Assembly: GCA_016703005.1 (NCBI GenBank)
Contig: JADJCX010000006.1
Span: 124,001-188,000 of the forward strand
From: Flavobacteriales bacterium
GTDB taxonomy: Bacteria; Bacteroidota; Bacteroidia; Flavobacteriales_F; PHOS-HE28
Reading direction: 5' to 3'
Length of the DNA: 64,000 bases
Shown in pieces: positions 19,017 through 28,314 of the stretch; the first letter of the stretch is position 1; the number at the start of each line of letters is the position of its first letter. The notes below the pieces were generated by a model. The model was not told the origin of the DNA, ran no database searches, and was given only the letters and a program-made list of their open reading frames with translations. The translations under genes and the position numbers were made by a program.

Positions 19017-20360
19017 ATGGGTTCCACACGCACCGCCGCCTTCCACACGCTGGGCTGCAAGCTCAACTTCGCCGAGACCAGCACGCTGGCCCGCTCGCTG
19101 GAAGAGGCCGGCTATGCCCGTGTGAAAGTCGAGGAGCGCCCCGATGTGTTCGTGCTGAATACGTGTAGCGTCACGGAGAACGCCGATAAGGAATGTCGCC
19201 AATGGGTGCGGCGCTTCCAACGGATCAATCCTGAGGCCTTCATCGCCGTGGTAGGTTGTTATGCGCAGTTGAAGCCGGAGGAGATCGCAGCCATCCCCGG
19301 TGTCGGGCTTGTGCTCGGCGCGAACGAAAAGTTCGATCTCGCCGAACACATCGCGGAGTGTCATGCCGGGCTTGACCGGGGATCGCGAAAAGGCAGTGCG
19401 GTCCACTCCCCCATCAAAGACCTCAAGCACTTCGTCCCTTCGTGGAATGCGAACGACAGAACCCGCACCTTCCTGAAAGTGCAGGATGGCTGCGACTACT
19501 TCTGCTCGTTCTGCACTATCCCATTGGCGCGCGGCCGTAGCCGCAGCGGCACCATCGCCGAGACGGTCGCGATCGCCCAAGGCATTGCTGCAACGGGTGT
19601 GAAAGAGATCGTGCTCACGGGCGTGAACACCGGTGACTTCGGTCGATCGAACGGTGAGACCTTCCTGGAACTGATCGCCGAGCTTGACCGCGTGGAGAGC
19701 ATCGAGCGTTTCCGCATCAGCAGCATCGAACCCAATTTGTGCAGCGACGATGTCATCGACTTCGTGGCGACCAGCCGCGCGTTCATGCCGCACTTCCACA
19801 TGCCGTTGCAGAGCGGCAGCGATGCGATCCTGGAACGCATGCGGCGCCGATACGATTCAGCGCTTTACGCTGACCGGGTGGCACATATCAAGCGCGTTAT
19901 GCCCCATGCGTGCATCGGTGCCGATGTCATCACGGGCACACCGGGCGAGAACGATGACGAATTCCTGAAGACGCACAACTTCCTGCGCTCCATCGCGGTG
20001 GACTATCTGCATGCTTTCACGTACAGCGAGCGCGCGAACACCACCGCCGTACGGATGGACGATACGGTGCCGATGGAAGTAAGGCGCGAGCGCACGAAGC
20101 AGCTACGGATCCTCAGCTCCAAGTTCCAACGCGCACACTACGAGCGCAACATCGGTGCTACCCGGAACGTCCTGTTCGAATTCGAGAAAACGGTAGGGGA
20201 CATGAATGGCTACACGGACAATTACATCCGCGTGAGCGTACCCTACGATGCAGCGCTTGCGAACACAATCGTTCCGGTTCAATTGCAACGCATCAATGGC
20301 GATGGGCACATGACGGCTTCCGTCCCGGTTGCCGACTTGTTCGAAGCCCTCATTTCCTGA
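19017..20360 (+). CDS. mtaB: tRNA t6A37 methylthiotransferase MtaB
   Basis: A radical-SAM enzyme that converts t6A at position 37 of ANN-decoding tRNAs to ms2t6A. The start at 19017 (MGSTRTAAFHTLGC) gives 447 residues; in-frame ATGs further upstream add nothing recognisable. It has the N-terminal UPF0004 domain with three Cys ligands (14, 50, 81), the radical-SAM motif CDYFCSFC (159-166) followed by IPLARGRSRSG, the MPLQSGSDAIL segment, and a C-terminal TRAM-like domain. It starts a run of plus-strand genes continuing with lgt, 13 bases downstream. Confidence 0.93.
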   Translation: MGSTRTAAFHTLGCKLNFAETSTLARSLEEAGYARVKVEERPDVFVLNTCSVTENADKECRQWVRRFQRINPEAFIAVVGCYAQLKPEEIAAIPGVGLVLGANEKFDLAEHIAECHAGLDRGSRKGSAVHSPIKDLKHFVPSWNANDRTRTFLKVQDGCDYFCSFCTIPLARGRSRSGTIAETVAIAQGIAATGVKEIVLTGVNTGDFGRSNGETFLELIAELDRVESIERFRISSIEPNLCSDDVIDFVATSRAFMPHFHMPLQSGSDAILERMRRRYDSALYADRVAHIKRVMPHACIGADVITGTPGENDDEFLKTHNFLRSIAVDYLHAFTYSERANTTAVRMDDTVPMEVRRERTKQLRILSSKFQRAHYERNIGATRNVLFEFEKTVGDMNGYTDNYIRVSVPYDAALANTIVPVQLQRINGDGHMTASVPVADLFEALIS

Positions 20361-20373
20361 CCGACCGATCACC

Positions 20374-21699
20374 ATGTATCCCACCCTGTACCACGCGCTG
20401 TTCGATGTCACCGGCTTGGAGTGGTGCTTCCTGAAATTCCTGAACAGCTTTGGATTCTTCGTTGCGTTGGCGTTCATCGCCGCCAGTTGGACACTGGCCT
20501 TGGAACTGAAACGCCGCGAAGGGATCGGACAACTGAGGTCGCGTTCCGCCACTGCACTGGTGGGTGTGCCCGTCAGCAACGCCGACCTGATCAGCACGGG
20601 CTTCTTCGGTTTCATCCTTGGCTGGAAAGGTCTTCCGATACTGCTGGACTCGTGCCGCGTAACGGACGATGCGCCGGGATTCCTGCTCAGCCTGCAAGGC
20701 AACTGGATCGCTGGGGTTCTAGTGGCCGCCGCAAGCGTTGGCTACGCATGGTGGAAAGGAAAGAAAAACACGCTCGCTGAACCCAAGGAGGAAACCGTTC
20801 AAGTGCACCCCTATCAATTGGTCGGGCGCATCACAATCACCGCCGCGCTGTGGGGAATGATCGGTGCGAAAGTGTTCCACTGGCTGGAGAACCCCGACGA
20901 CTTCATGCGCTTCATCAGTGAACCAAGTGCGGAAGGGTTCATAACCGGCCTTACCATGTACGGCGGTCTCATCATCGCTGGCATCATGGTCATCCGCTTC
21001 TTCAAGAAGAACGATATGGCGATCCTACACAGCATGGATTCCGCGGCGCCCGGTCTTATGCTCGCCTACGCGATCGGTCGCATCGGTTGTCAGGTAAGCG
21101 GCGACGGCGACTGGGGCATCATCAATTCGGCGTATGTGAGCAACGGCAATGGCACGGTTGCCGAGGCACCGCTCGGCGATGTCAAGGATCGCATCGAACT
21201 GAACGCGGCTTACTATGAGCGCCACTTCGGCTCGGTGGAGTCTGTGCCCATGGCCGCATACCAAGCACCATCGTGGTTGCCGACTTGGATGGTGGCCTAC
21301 AGCTACCCGAACAACGTGAACGGCGTAGGCGGCAACATGATCATGGGAGGTCCTTGTTTCCCCGATCACAATGCCGACGGCCAATTCAAGTATTGCACCT
21401 TCCTCGATCCGCCGGTATATCCCACACCGCTCTACGAGACCATCGCCAGCACGCTCCTGTTCGCCGTGTTGTGGCTCGTGCGCAAACGGATAGCGGTGCC
21501 CGGCGTGCTCTTCTGCCTATACCTGATGTTGAACGGTTTCGAGCGGTTCTGGATCGAGAAGATCCGTGTGAACGTACCGGTGCTGGGCAGCATTACCCAA
21601 GCGGAGATCATTGCCACGCTCCTTTTCCTCATCGGCCTCGGCGGCTGGATCTGGTTGAAGCGCAAGAACAACCATGCAACACCTTCACCAACTAACTGA
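20374..21699 (+). CDS. lgt: Prolipoprotein diacylglyceryl transferase
   Basis: Transfers diacylglycerol to the lipobox Cys of prelipoproteins, the first step of lipoprotein maturation. From ATG 20374 the protein has 441 residues with about eight membrane segments. The Lgt signature RIGCQVSGDGDWG lies in the middle, and the C-terminal LNGFERFWIEKIRVN region is typical. The longer form, with a large insertion (about 250-350: NSAYVSNGN...FPDHNADGQF), is one I associate with Bacteroidota. Its product serves the many lipoproteins predicted in this window. The inositol-monophosphatase gene starts 26 bases before its stop. Confidence 0.93.
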   Translation: MYPTLYHALFDVTGLEWCFLKFLNSFGFFVALAFIAASWTLALELKRREGIGQLRSRSATALVGVPVSNADLISTGFFGFILGWKGLPILLDSCRVTDDAPGFLLSLQGNWIAGVLVAAASVGYAWWKGKKNTLAEPKEETVQVHPYQLVGRITITAALWGMIGAKVFHWLENPDDFMRFISEPSAEGFITGLTMYGGLIIAGIMVIRFFKKNDMAILHSMDSAAPGLMLAYAIGRIGCQVSGDGDWGIINSAYVSNGNGTVAEAPLGDVKDRIELNAAYYERHFGSVESVPMAAYQAPSWLPTWMVAYSYPNNVNGVGGNMIMGGPCFPDHNADGQFKYCTFLDPPVYPTPLYETIASTLLFAVLWLVRKRIAVPGVLFCLYLMLNGFERFWIEKIRVNVPVLGSITQAEIIATLLFLIGLGGWIWLKRKNNHATPSPTN

Positions 21700-22468
21700 A
21701 CAAGTCGCGGTATTATGCCGAGAGGTTGCGGTGTTCATCAGCACCGAAGCCCTTCGCTTCACGGAGGCGAGCGTGGAGAGCAAGAGCCTCAACAACTTGG
21801 TGAGCTATGTTGACAAAGGTGCCGAGCAACGCTTGGTGGATGGCTTGGCCAAACTTCTACCCGAAGCTGGTTTTATTGCCGAGGAGGGCACGGGATCCCG
21901 CCGTCAAGGCTTCAATTGGATCATTGACCCGCTCGATGGCACCACCAATTTCGTGCACGGCGTGCCGTGTTATTGCGTAAGTATCGGGCTGCACGATGGG
22001 GAGCGGATGCTCGTTGGTGTGGTGCATGAAGTAACGCGCAACGAATGCTTTACCGCGTGGAAGGGAGGTGGTGCGTTCCTCAACGGCAAACCGATCCGGG
22101 TGAGCACGCGCGCCTCGCTGATCGAAAGCCTACTTGCGACCGGCTTCCCCTACGATGACTTCGGGCGCGAGGCACAGTACATGGATCTGCTGCGCTCGCT
22201 CATGCGCAACAGTCGCGGCATTCGTCGCTTGGGCAGCGCTGCCGCCGATCTCGCGTACGTGGCGTGCGGACGATTTGAAGCGTTCTATGAATATGGATTG
22301 AACCCCTGGGACGTAGCGGCCGGCGCCCTGCTCGTGGAAGAAGCCGGAGGACAGGTCACGGATTTCCGGGGAAGCGGGGAATGGTTGTTCGGCGAGGAGA
22401 TCGTTGCGAGCAACGGCGCGATCCACAATGAATTGATCGGGCCGATCGGGAAATTCTTTGGGCGATGA
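21674..22468 (+). CDS. Inositol monophosphatase family protein
   Basis: A 264-residue Mg2+-dependent phosphatase of the inositol monophosphatase/SuhB/CysQ superfamily. Metal-binding motifs are complete: the EEGTG segment, WIIDPLDGTTNFVHG (residues about 76-90), and NPWDVAAGALLVEEAGG near 211-227. Sequence alone cannot separate inositol monophosphatase from 3'-phosphoadenosine 5'-phosphatase or another small-molecule phosphatase, so no symbol is given. It overlaps lgt by 26 bases and the next gene by four (ATGA), pointing to translational coupling. Confidence 0.9.
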   Translation: MQHLHQLTEQVAVLCREVAVFISTEALRFTEASVESKSLNNLVSYVDKGAEQRLVDGLAKLLPEAGFIAEEGTGSRRQGFNWIIDPLDGTTNFVHGVPCYCVSIGLHDGERMLVGVVHEVTRNECFTAWKGGGAFLNGKPIRVSTRASLIESLLATGFPYDDFGREAQYMDLLRSLMRNSRGIRRLGSAAADLAYVACGRFEAFYEYGLNPWDVAAGALLVEEAGGQVTDFRGSGEWLFGEEIVASNGAIHNELIGPIGKFFGR

Positions 22469-22791
22469 TCGTCGGCGTCGCAGGCCCCTACTCCGCTCCC
22501 GCGGCTGAACAGCGCCAAGCGAACCTAGATGCGATCAACGCCGCTGCTGCCCGCTTGCTGGAAATGGGCCATGTGCCATTGATCGGCATGAACGCAGCCC
22601 TGCCGGTGCTGGCCCAAGCCAACGTATCGGATCGCTACAAAGCAGTGATGGACATCTCACTTGCTGTGATCAGTGCCTGCGATGCGCTGCTGCTCATCGG
22701 GGAGAGTCCCGGCGCCAATAAAGAGCGCGATCTTATCCGTTCACAAGGCAAACCGGTGTACCTCCGGATCCAAGACGTGCCGAAGCCATGA
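22465..22791 (+). CDS. DUF4406-like protein (nucleoside deoxyribosyltransferase fold)
   Basis: A 108-residue cytosolic protein. The opening VGVAGPYSAP, the central LLEMGHVPLIGMN, and SACDALLLIGESPGANKERDLIRSQGKPVYL match DUF4406, a small relative of nucleoside 2-deoxyribosyltransferases. The Asp and Glu residues expected for the nucleoside-binding site are partly present (CDALL, KERDL). It overlaps the previous and following genes by four bases each. Confidence 0.75.
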   Translation: MIVGVAGPYSAPAAEQRQANLDAINAAAARLLEMGHVPLIGMNAALPVLAQANVSDRYKAVMDISLAVISACDALLLIGESPGANKERDLIRSQGKPVYLRIQDVPKP

Positions 22792-23294
22792 TCCTGACGA
22801 CCACGGAACGACTGGTCCTTCGCGACCTGGAGGATCACGACGCAGCGAACGTGCTTCTGCTCAACAGCGATCCTGATGTATTGAAGTATGTGCACGACGT
22901 CCCATTCTACGACATGGACGCCGCGCGTGCCTGGATCGCGAACATCCAGCATCAACTACCGCTCGGCATCGGTCGCTGGGCGATCGAAACAAAGGATGGT
23001 ACGTGGATCGGGCGGTGCAGCCTGCGTCGTCATGCCGACGGCGAGGTATTGATGGGCTACCGCCTGCTGCGCGAACACTGGGGCAACGGTTATGCGAGCG
23101 AAACTGCACGCGGCCTACTCGATCTGGCCTTCAACACACATGATCTTCAATACGTTGCATCGAAAGTGGCAAGGGAGAACATCGCCAGCCAGCGCGTGAT
23201 GCAGAAGAACGGTGGCGAGTTCTGGAAGGAAGATGTTTGCGGGCACTTCGCCGATGCACTTGTGTACCGCTTCGATCGGCCGAACCATGGCTGA
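22788..23294 (+). CDS. GNAT family N-acetyltransferase
   Basis: A 168-residue acetyl-CoA-dependent acyltransferase of the RimJ/RimL-like group. The opening TTERLVLRDLEDHDA and the central YRLLREHWGNGYASETARGLLDLAF (acetyl-CoA loop and helix) are characteristic, followed by VASKVARENIASQRVMQKNGGEF, the usual final part. The acceptor is unknown. It lies inside a set of overlapping small genes. Confidence 0.9.
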   Translation: MILTTTERLVLRDLEDHDAANVLLLNSDPDVLKYVHDVPFYDMDAARAWIANIQHQLPLGIGRWAIETKDGTWIGRCSLRRHADGEVLMGYRLLREHWGNGYASETARGLLDLAFNTHDLQYVASKVARENIASQRVMQKNGGEFWKEDVCGHFADALVYRFDRPNHG

Positions 23295-24228
23295 ACCCCT
23301 CAAGGAGATGTTCAACCGGGCGTACTTCGAGCGCCTGGCAAAAGAAGTGGAAGGTGCTGCGCCCAGGATCCAGCGCGCTGCCTTGATCAAGGACCTTTTG
23401 CACGGCAACGAAACGCGGGAACTGAACACGCGTATGCGGCACGCTAGCACCATCTTGCGCAAGCACTTGCCTACTGACTTCCGCAAGGCGGTGAACGTGC
23501 TGAAAGACGTGGCCCCGCGCATGTCCAATGGCTACACCGCGTTGCTCTATCCGGATTTCGTCGGGTTGCACGGTTTGGACGATCCCATCTTCTCGCTCGA
23601 TGCGCTGAAGCACTTTACCGGCTTCGGGTCATCGGAGTTCGCCGTGCGGGAGTTCTTCCGCCGCGATGTGAAAGGAACGTTGAACGTGATGCGCCAATGG
23701 GCAGAGGACGATAGCGAGCATGTGCGTCGGCTCGCCTCTGAAGGCAGCAGACCTCGCCTGCCGTGGTCGTTCCGATTGGATGCCGTGTTGAAGGACCCGA
23801 CGCTCACCACACCCATCCTCGAACGCTTACGTGCGGACGACTCGCTCTACGTGCGCAAGTCAGTGGCCAATCACTTGAACGACTTCAGCAAGGACCACCC
23901 TGCATACATGATCGACGTGCTGCGATCGTGGGACGGAAAACATCCACACACCGCATGGATCGCGAAACACGCCAGCCGGACGCTCATTAAAGCCGGGAAC
24001 CCGGATGCCCTTGCGCTCTTCGCCTTCGAAAAAGCGAACGGCGGCGTATCGCGCAAGGTGTTCAAACTGAAAGAGGTGGAGATCGCCGGGCGGGGTTCGT
24101 TGAAAATCAGCAAACGCCAGCGCATCGTGGACTTCAGCACGCGCAAGCACTGCCGTGGCGAGCATATCGTGGAGGTGCTGGTGAACGGTAAGGAACGGGC
24201 GAAGGCGACCTTCGACCTGAAAGCCTGA
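23287..24228 (+). CDS. DNA alkylation repair protein (HEAT-like repeat, AlkD type)
   Basis: A 313-residue alpha-helical protein built of HEAT-like repeats. From ATG 23287, MAEPLKEMFNRAYFERLAKE is the typical opening. The repeats are visible as RRDVKGTLNVMRQWAEDDSEHVRRLASEGSRPRLPW and ERLRADDSLYVRKSVANHLNDFSKD. AlkD-type proteins remove or bind alkylated bases, but the catalytic Asp of true AlkD cannot be assigned with confidence. The start overlaps the GNAT stop by eight bases. Last gene of the plus-strand run. Confidence 0.85.
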   Translation: MAEPLKEMFNRAYFERLAKEVEGAAPRIQRAALIKDLLHGNETRELNTRMRHASTILRKHLPTDFRKAVNVLKDVAPRMSNGYTALLYPDFVGLHGLDDPIFSLDALKHFTGFGSSEFAVREFFRRDVKGTLNVMRQWAEDDSEHVRRLASEGSRPRLPWSFRLDAVLKDPTLTTPILERLRADDSLYVRKSVANHLNDFSKDHPAYMIDVLRSWDGKHPHTAWIAKHASRTLIKAGNPDALALFAFEKANGGVSRKVFKLKEVEIAGRGSLKISKRQRIVDFSTRKHCRGEHIVEVLVNGKERAKATFDLKA

Positions 24229-24241
24229 ACAGGCAGCACCA

Positions 24242-24727
24242 TCACCCGGTCAACCTCGGATCGATCTGCCGCAAGTGGTGCTTCAGGTGCTCCACGTAAT
24301 CGCGCATGAGCCAGTCCAGCGTTGGAATACCGTCCGCGGGTAGTGGCGCGTAGATAGATCCCAACGGCCGATGCTCCCTGCGCGGGCGAAAGCGCGCGTC
24401 GTCCGGCACGAGATCAATCACGCGCGCGATGTGCAGGTTGTAGCGCGCCCAAAGCTCAATAAGCTCCGACCAGTCGGCTTGGGAATAGCTTTGCGCCTGC
24501 ACCCATTCCACTTGTGCGTATGGCTCGAAGAGCAGGTGAGCCGTTGACTGCAAACGAATGAAGCGTGCGAGGTTGTTGTTGGCCGAATCGAGGAGGTGGC
24601 CGATGATCTCCTTTGGGCACCACTTGCCGGGTGCAGGCGCCTCCGAGGCCACCGCATCCGTGACCAACCGTAACATGGGATGTGCATGCTCGATGGCCAA
24701 GCGCAGCGATCCACCGGGAGTATTCAT
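24242..24727 (-). CDS. DinB-like metal-dependent protein
   Basis: A 161-residue four-helix protein of the DinB/YfiT type. Start chosen at 24727 (MNTPGGSLRLAIEHAHP); the longer frame upstream is not recognisable. The three predicted metal-binding His are at the GHLLDSANNN helix and at the YVEHLKHHLRQID C-terminus. Related proteins include thiol transferases and detoxification enzymes, but the substrate is unknown. It is convergent with the alkylation repair gene, 13 bases apart, and lies 19 bases downstream of the ankyrin gene on the same strand. Confidence 0.85.
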   Translation of the reverse strand: MNTPGGSLRLAIEHAHPMLRLVTDAVASEAPAPGKWCPKEIIGHLLDSANNNLARFIRLQSTAHLLFEPYAQVEWVQAQSYSQADWSELIELWARYNLHIARVIDLVPDDARFRPRREHRPLGSIYAPLPADGIPTLDWLMRDYVEHLKHHLRQIDPRLTG

Positions 24728-24746
24728 GCCCCGAAGGTCGTTCTGA

Positions 24747-25256
24747 TCAAGACAGCGCCAGCTTCGTTTCCGTAAGCCCAAGCGCCGAGATGTGGTCCAA
24801 TAATGCCTTGGCCTGTTCACCGCCTCTGTTCGCGTGGTGCAAGAGCGTGAGACCATGCGGGCCCTTCGACCGGAGCAGCTCGGGGAAAGTCGCAAGGAGT
24901 GCCTTCACCTCCACTGTCCGTCCGAGCATCGTCAGCACGAAGATGTTGGCGCGCGCTCCCTGCCGGATCAAGTACTCGGCGATCTCGCTATCCCCGACAT
25001 GCCCCGCACCTTCCAGCGCGGTTTCGAAGTCGCCGCCGCCAAGGTCCCAACACGCGTTCAAGAGTCCCGGTTGCTCCTTCAGCATGCGCTGAACTTCCTC
25101 CAAATTGTTGTGGCCCGCGGATACGAACGCTTTCACCAAGTCGTCGGCGAGCTTGGGTGGCTTAGCGGGCTTCACCACGTCCTGCGCGTTCAATAGGGTG
25201 GTTCCGATCAACGGAAGTCCAAGTCCTGTTGCTGCAATGAAGTGTCTGCGGTCCAT
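24747..25256 (-). CDS. Ankyrin-repeat protein with exported N-terminus
   Basis: A 169-residue protein with a leading MDRRHFIAATGLGLPLIG, which has twin-arginine-like features and is probably a Tat or Sec signal. The rest contains two or three ankyrin repeats (VSAGHNNLEEVQRMLKEQPG, GDSEIAEYLIRQGARANIF, GLTLLHHANRGGEQAKALLDHI). Ankyrin repeats mediate protein-protein contacts; no enzymatic motif is visible. Ten bases separate it from the FtsX-type permease gene. Confidence 0.8.
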   Translation of the reverse strand: MDRRHFIAATGLGLPLIGTTLLNAQDVVKPAKPPKLADDLVKAFVSAGHNNLEEVQRMLKEQPGLLNACWDLGGGDFETALEGAGHVGDSEIAEYLIRQGARANIFVLTMLGRTVEVKALLATFPELLRSKGPHGLTLLHHANRGGEQAKALLDHISALGLTETKLALS

Positions 25257-25266
25257 GGTTTTGTGG

Positions 25267-27675
25267 TCATTCGTGTCGAAGTGCCCGCACTGGATCGGTC
25301 TGTGCCGCTCTCACCGCACGGAAGCTCACGGTGAACGTGGCGATCATCAGCACCACCAATGCGGCGAGGATGAACACTAGCGGCTCCATCGCCGTGCGGA
25401 AAGCGAAGTTCTCCAGCCAGCGGCCCACGCCGAACCAGGCGAGCGGAAAGGCAACAAGGGCTCCGAGGAATACAAGCAACAGGAAATCGCGTGTCACCAA
25501 GTACGTGATGCGCACCGTATCAGCACCCATGACTTTCCGGATGCCGATCTCGCGCGTGCGTTTCTCCGCCGTCCATGAAGCGAGCGCGAACAGCCCGAGG
25601 CACGCGATGAACACCGCAAGCAGCGAGAAGATACCGATCAGCATGGCCAGTCGTCCTTGGGCTTCGTACTGCATGTCGAGCTGCTCGTTCAGGAATTGGT
25701 ACTCGAACGGGAAATCGGTGGTCCGCGCGTTCCACTTCTCTTTTGCAGCGGCGATCACCGGGGCGGGATCACCGGCGTCAAGTCGCAGGTAGAGGTAGCG
25801 GATCCATTGGCCGCGATCATGCGGCTGGCACATGTCGAAGACGAACGGTTGCACGGCTTTGAACAAGGGGTCGAACGCAAAGTCCTTCGCCACGCCGATG
25901 ATGCGCTCCTCGCCATGCGGCGTATCCATGCGGTCACCGATGGCTTTGGTCGGATCATCGGGATGTGTCTGCCGCGCGAACGTCTCGTTCACGATCACGC
26001 TCAGCGAATCGTCGCCGGGGAACTCACGCGAGAACCAGCGGCCCGCGAGGAGGTCTATGTTCATCACGTCGTTGAATTCCTGGTTCACGTACAGTGCGGG
26101 CAGGTAAGTCCACTTGCCCTGTTCCATTTCGCCCCAATTGAACTCGTGCGTGTTGTGCTTCTTGCCGATGATGTCGTTGGCCCACGACACGCTTTTCACG
26201 CCGCTGATGTTCTTCAGTTCCGGGAACACAGCGGTGTACACATCCGCCATCGGGCCGCGCACCGGGATCAGCATCACCTGTTCTTTATTGAAGCCGAGAT
26301 CGACCGTACGCAAGTGGTCGTGCTGCCGCTTCACGAAGACCGTTCCGATGATGAGCACCAGTGCGATCGCGAACTGCACCACCACCAGCGACTTCCGCAG
26401 CGCTTGTCCGCGCGAGGTGCCAGCCGCGTTGGCCTTCAGCACCACGGCCGGCTGGAACGACGAGAGGAAGAATGCAGGATAGATCCCGCTCAACAAACCC
26501 ACGACAACAGCGATCCCCAACACCCCGAGCACGAGCGTGGAAGGCAGCGCGATCATTTCACCCGCCAAGTCATTGAAGGCGGGCATGAGCAACTTGATCA
26601 GCACCAACGCGATCGCTGCCGCGATCAAGCTCATCACCACGCTCTCCATCAGAAACTGCCCGATCAGTTGCCCGCGCGTGGCGCCTGCTGACTTGCGCAC
26701 ACCCACTTCGCGTGCACGATACGCACTACGCGCCGTGGCCAGGTTCATGAAGTTCACCCCGGCGAGCAGGATGATGAAGAAGCCGATCACCCAGAGGATG
26801 TTCACACTGCCGGCATCGCCGTTCTGGTGCATCTCGAAGTCCAGCTTCGAAGTGAGGTGGATATCGACCAGCGGCTGCAATTCGTGTCCGATCTGGTCCT
26901 TCAGGAAGTCGGGGTAATACTTCTGGATGAAGGCCGGAAAGATCCTGTTCACCTCCGCCTTGCTGATGCCGTCCTTCAAGCGCACGTACGTCCAACAAGG
27001 GTTCCACACCCAGTTGTTCTTTTCGATGTTCCTCCAGTACTGAAGGATGGTGTTGAAGCTCACCAGGCCTTCGAATTCAATGTGAGAGTTGCGAGGGATC
27101 TCGCCTAGGATACCCGTCACTTGCACGTCCATTGAACCGTCCCACTTCATCATCTGCCCCATGGGGTCGGCATCGCCGAAGTACTTCTTCGCCAATGCCT
27201 CGCTGAGCACGATGCTTCCCGGTTGCGTGAGCGCGGTCTTCGGATCGCCCACTTTCAGCGGGTAACCGAACACGTCGAACACCGTGCTGTCCACCAAGTA
27301 CAGACCGGTCTCGGTGAAGAGCTTGTTGGTGCTCAGGCTGTCACCCACCTTCAGCGTGTGTTGCGGATCCTGGAAATCGAACCAACGGCAGTAGCGCTCG
27401 ATCAACTCCGGATGGTCGGCGAAAAGCGTTGGCCCCAGACCGAAGACCATGCTGCTGCTGTGTTCCCCCTGTCCTTCCATCTCGATCTCGCCCACCACAC
27501 GGTACACCTGCTCAGCCTTCGGTGCGAAGCGATCGAAGCTGCGTTCGTGATCAACGTATAGGCCGATCAGCACGAAGCATGCGATGCCCGTGGCCAATCC
27601 CAACAAGTTGATCAGCGTATATAGTTTGTTGCGCGCCAGATTGCGCAGCGAGGTAAGGAGGACGTTCTTCAGCAT
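25267..27675 (-). CDS. MacB/FtsX-type ABC transporter permease
   Basis: An 802-residue inner-membrane protein made of two FtsX-like halves. It has a first membrane helix near 20-42, a large MacB_PCD periplasmic domain, three membrane helices (about 285-405), a further helix near 430, a second periplasmic domain, and three C-terminal helices. Each cytoplasmic face carries the characteristic Arg-rich turn (ARSAYRAREVGVRKSAGATRGQ and EKRTREIGIRKVMGAD). No ATP-binding subunit is encoded next to it. Such orphan permeases are common in Bacteroidota and may act in lipid or peptide efflux or in mechanotransmission. Confidence 0.92.
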   Translation of the reverse strand: MLKNVLLTSLRNLARNKLYTLINLLGLATGIACFVLIGLYVDHERSFDRFAPKAEQVYRVVGEIEMEGQGEHSSSMVFGLGPTLFADHPELIERYCRWFDFQDPQHTLKVGDSLSTNKLFTETGLYLVDSTVFDVFGYPLKVGDPKTALTQPGSIVLSEALAKKYFGDADPMGQMMKWDGSMDVQVTGILGEIPRNSHIEFEGLVSFNTILQYWRNIEKNNWVWNPCWTYVRLKDGISKAEVNRIFPAFIQKYYPDFLKDQIGHELQPLVDIHLTSKLDFEMHQNGDAGSVNILWVIGFFIILLAGVNFMNLATARSAYRAREVGVRKSAGATRGQLIGQFLMESVVMSLIAAAIALVLIKLLMPAFNDLAGEMIALPSTLVLGVLGIAVVVGLLSGIYPAFFLSSFQPAVVLKANAAGTSRGQALRKSLVVVQFAIALVLIIGTVFVKRQHDHLRTVDLGFNKEQVMLIPVRGPMADVYTAVFPELKNISGVKSVSWANDIIGKKHNTHEFNWGEMEQGKWTYLPALYVNQEFNDVMNIDLLAGRWFSREFPGDDSLSVIVNETFARQTHPDDPTKAIGDRMDTPHGEERIIGVAKDFAFDPLFKAVQPFVFDMCQPHDRGQWIRYLYLRLDAGDPAPVIAAAKEKWNARTTDFPFEYQFLNEQLDMQYEAQGRLAMLIGIFSLLAVFIACLGLFALASWTAEKRTREIGIRKVMGADTVRITYLVTRDFLLLVFLGALVAFPLAWFGVGRWLENFAFRTAMEPLVFILAALVVLMIATFTVSFRAVRAAQTDPVRALRHE

Positions 27676-27793
27676 AGGTGCGACAAGGGGCTGGAAAGGT
27701 CGATCGACTCTACATGCCCAGGAAGTCTTTCGTGTGCCGCCGTTGCGTGAGTGATGAACGGTTCATCCTCGCATTGTCGATCCTTAACGTTCC

Positions 27794-27815
27794 GTTCGCC
27801 TTCGCGAACAATTGT
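27794..27815. promoter_or_regulatory. Dyad sequences upstream of marR, candidate operator
   Basis: In the 176 bases between the divergent permease gene and marR there is a perfect dyad gttcgc-cttc-gcgaac (27794-27809) overlapping an 8-bp palindrome acaattgt (27808-27815). The location would suit an autoregulatory MarR site. No clear -7 box can be assigned. Confidence 0.3.
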
Positions 27816-27851
27816 ATAGTTTCATTTGTAACCATTACGAACGTAACGGAC

Positions 27852-28314
27852 ATGCCCGCCGCCTCCATCGGTTACTGGTGCTCCATCGCGGCGCATCAAT
27901 ACTTCGCACGCTTGCAGGAGAAATTGAAGCACCTGGAGATCACGCACTGGTTCTACGTGCTGCTCATCATCGATGAAGGCAAGGGTGATCTGAGCCAACA
28001 AGAACTGGCCAACAGGCTCGACCTGGACAAGGTGGCGATGACGCGGGCGCTGGACCACTTGGTTGAGAAGGGCTATGTGGAACGCTGCGATTGCGAGGGC
28101 GATCGGCGCAAGTACCTCATCAAACTGACTCCGAAAGCCAAGCCTGCTGTGAAGGCGATCCGCAAGGCCTACGAAGAACTGAACGACGAAGCGCTGAAGG
28201 GCGTGAAGAAGGCGGACCGAACAGTCTTCCCTGGAGCACCTCACGCTCCTCGTCAACAACCTGCGGCCCGCGAACGATCCGGTTCCGGTGACCATCAAGC
28301 GTGTACACACATGA
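27852..28314 (+). CDS. MarR-family transcriptional regulator, frame disturbed near its 3' end
   Basis: A winged-helix regulator, about 153 residues if corrected, that should control the efflux operon. From ATG 27852, SQQELANRLDLDKVAMTRALDHLVEKGYVER is the recognition HTH and CEGDRRKYLIKLTPKA the wing. After KKADR, near 28215-28219, the frame drifts. In another frame the sequence continues naturally (EQSSLEHLTLLVNNLRPANDP...) and stops at the TGA that overlaps the adaptor ATG at 28311. One extra base (gaccgaac for an expected gacgaac) would explain this. As written, the regulator reads straight into the adaptor as one 568-codon frame, most likely an artefact. Confidence 0.78.
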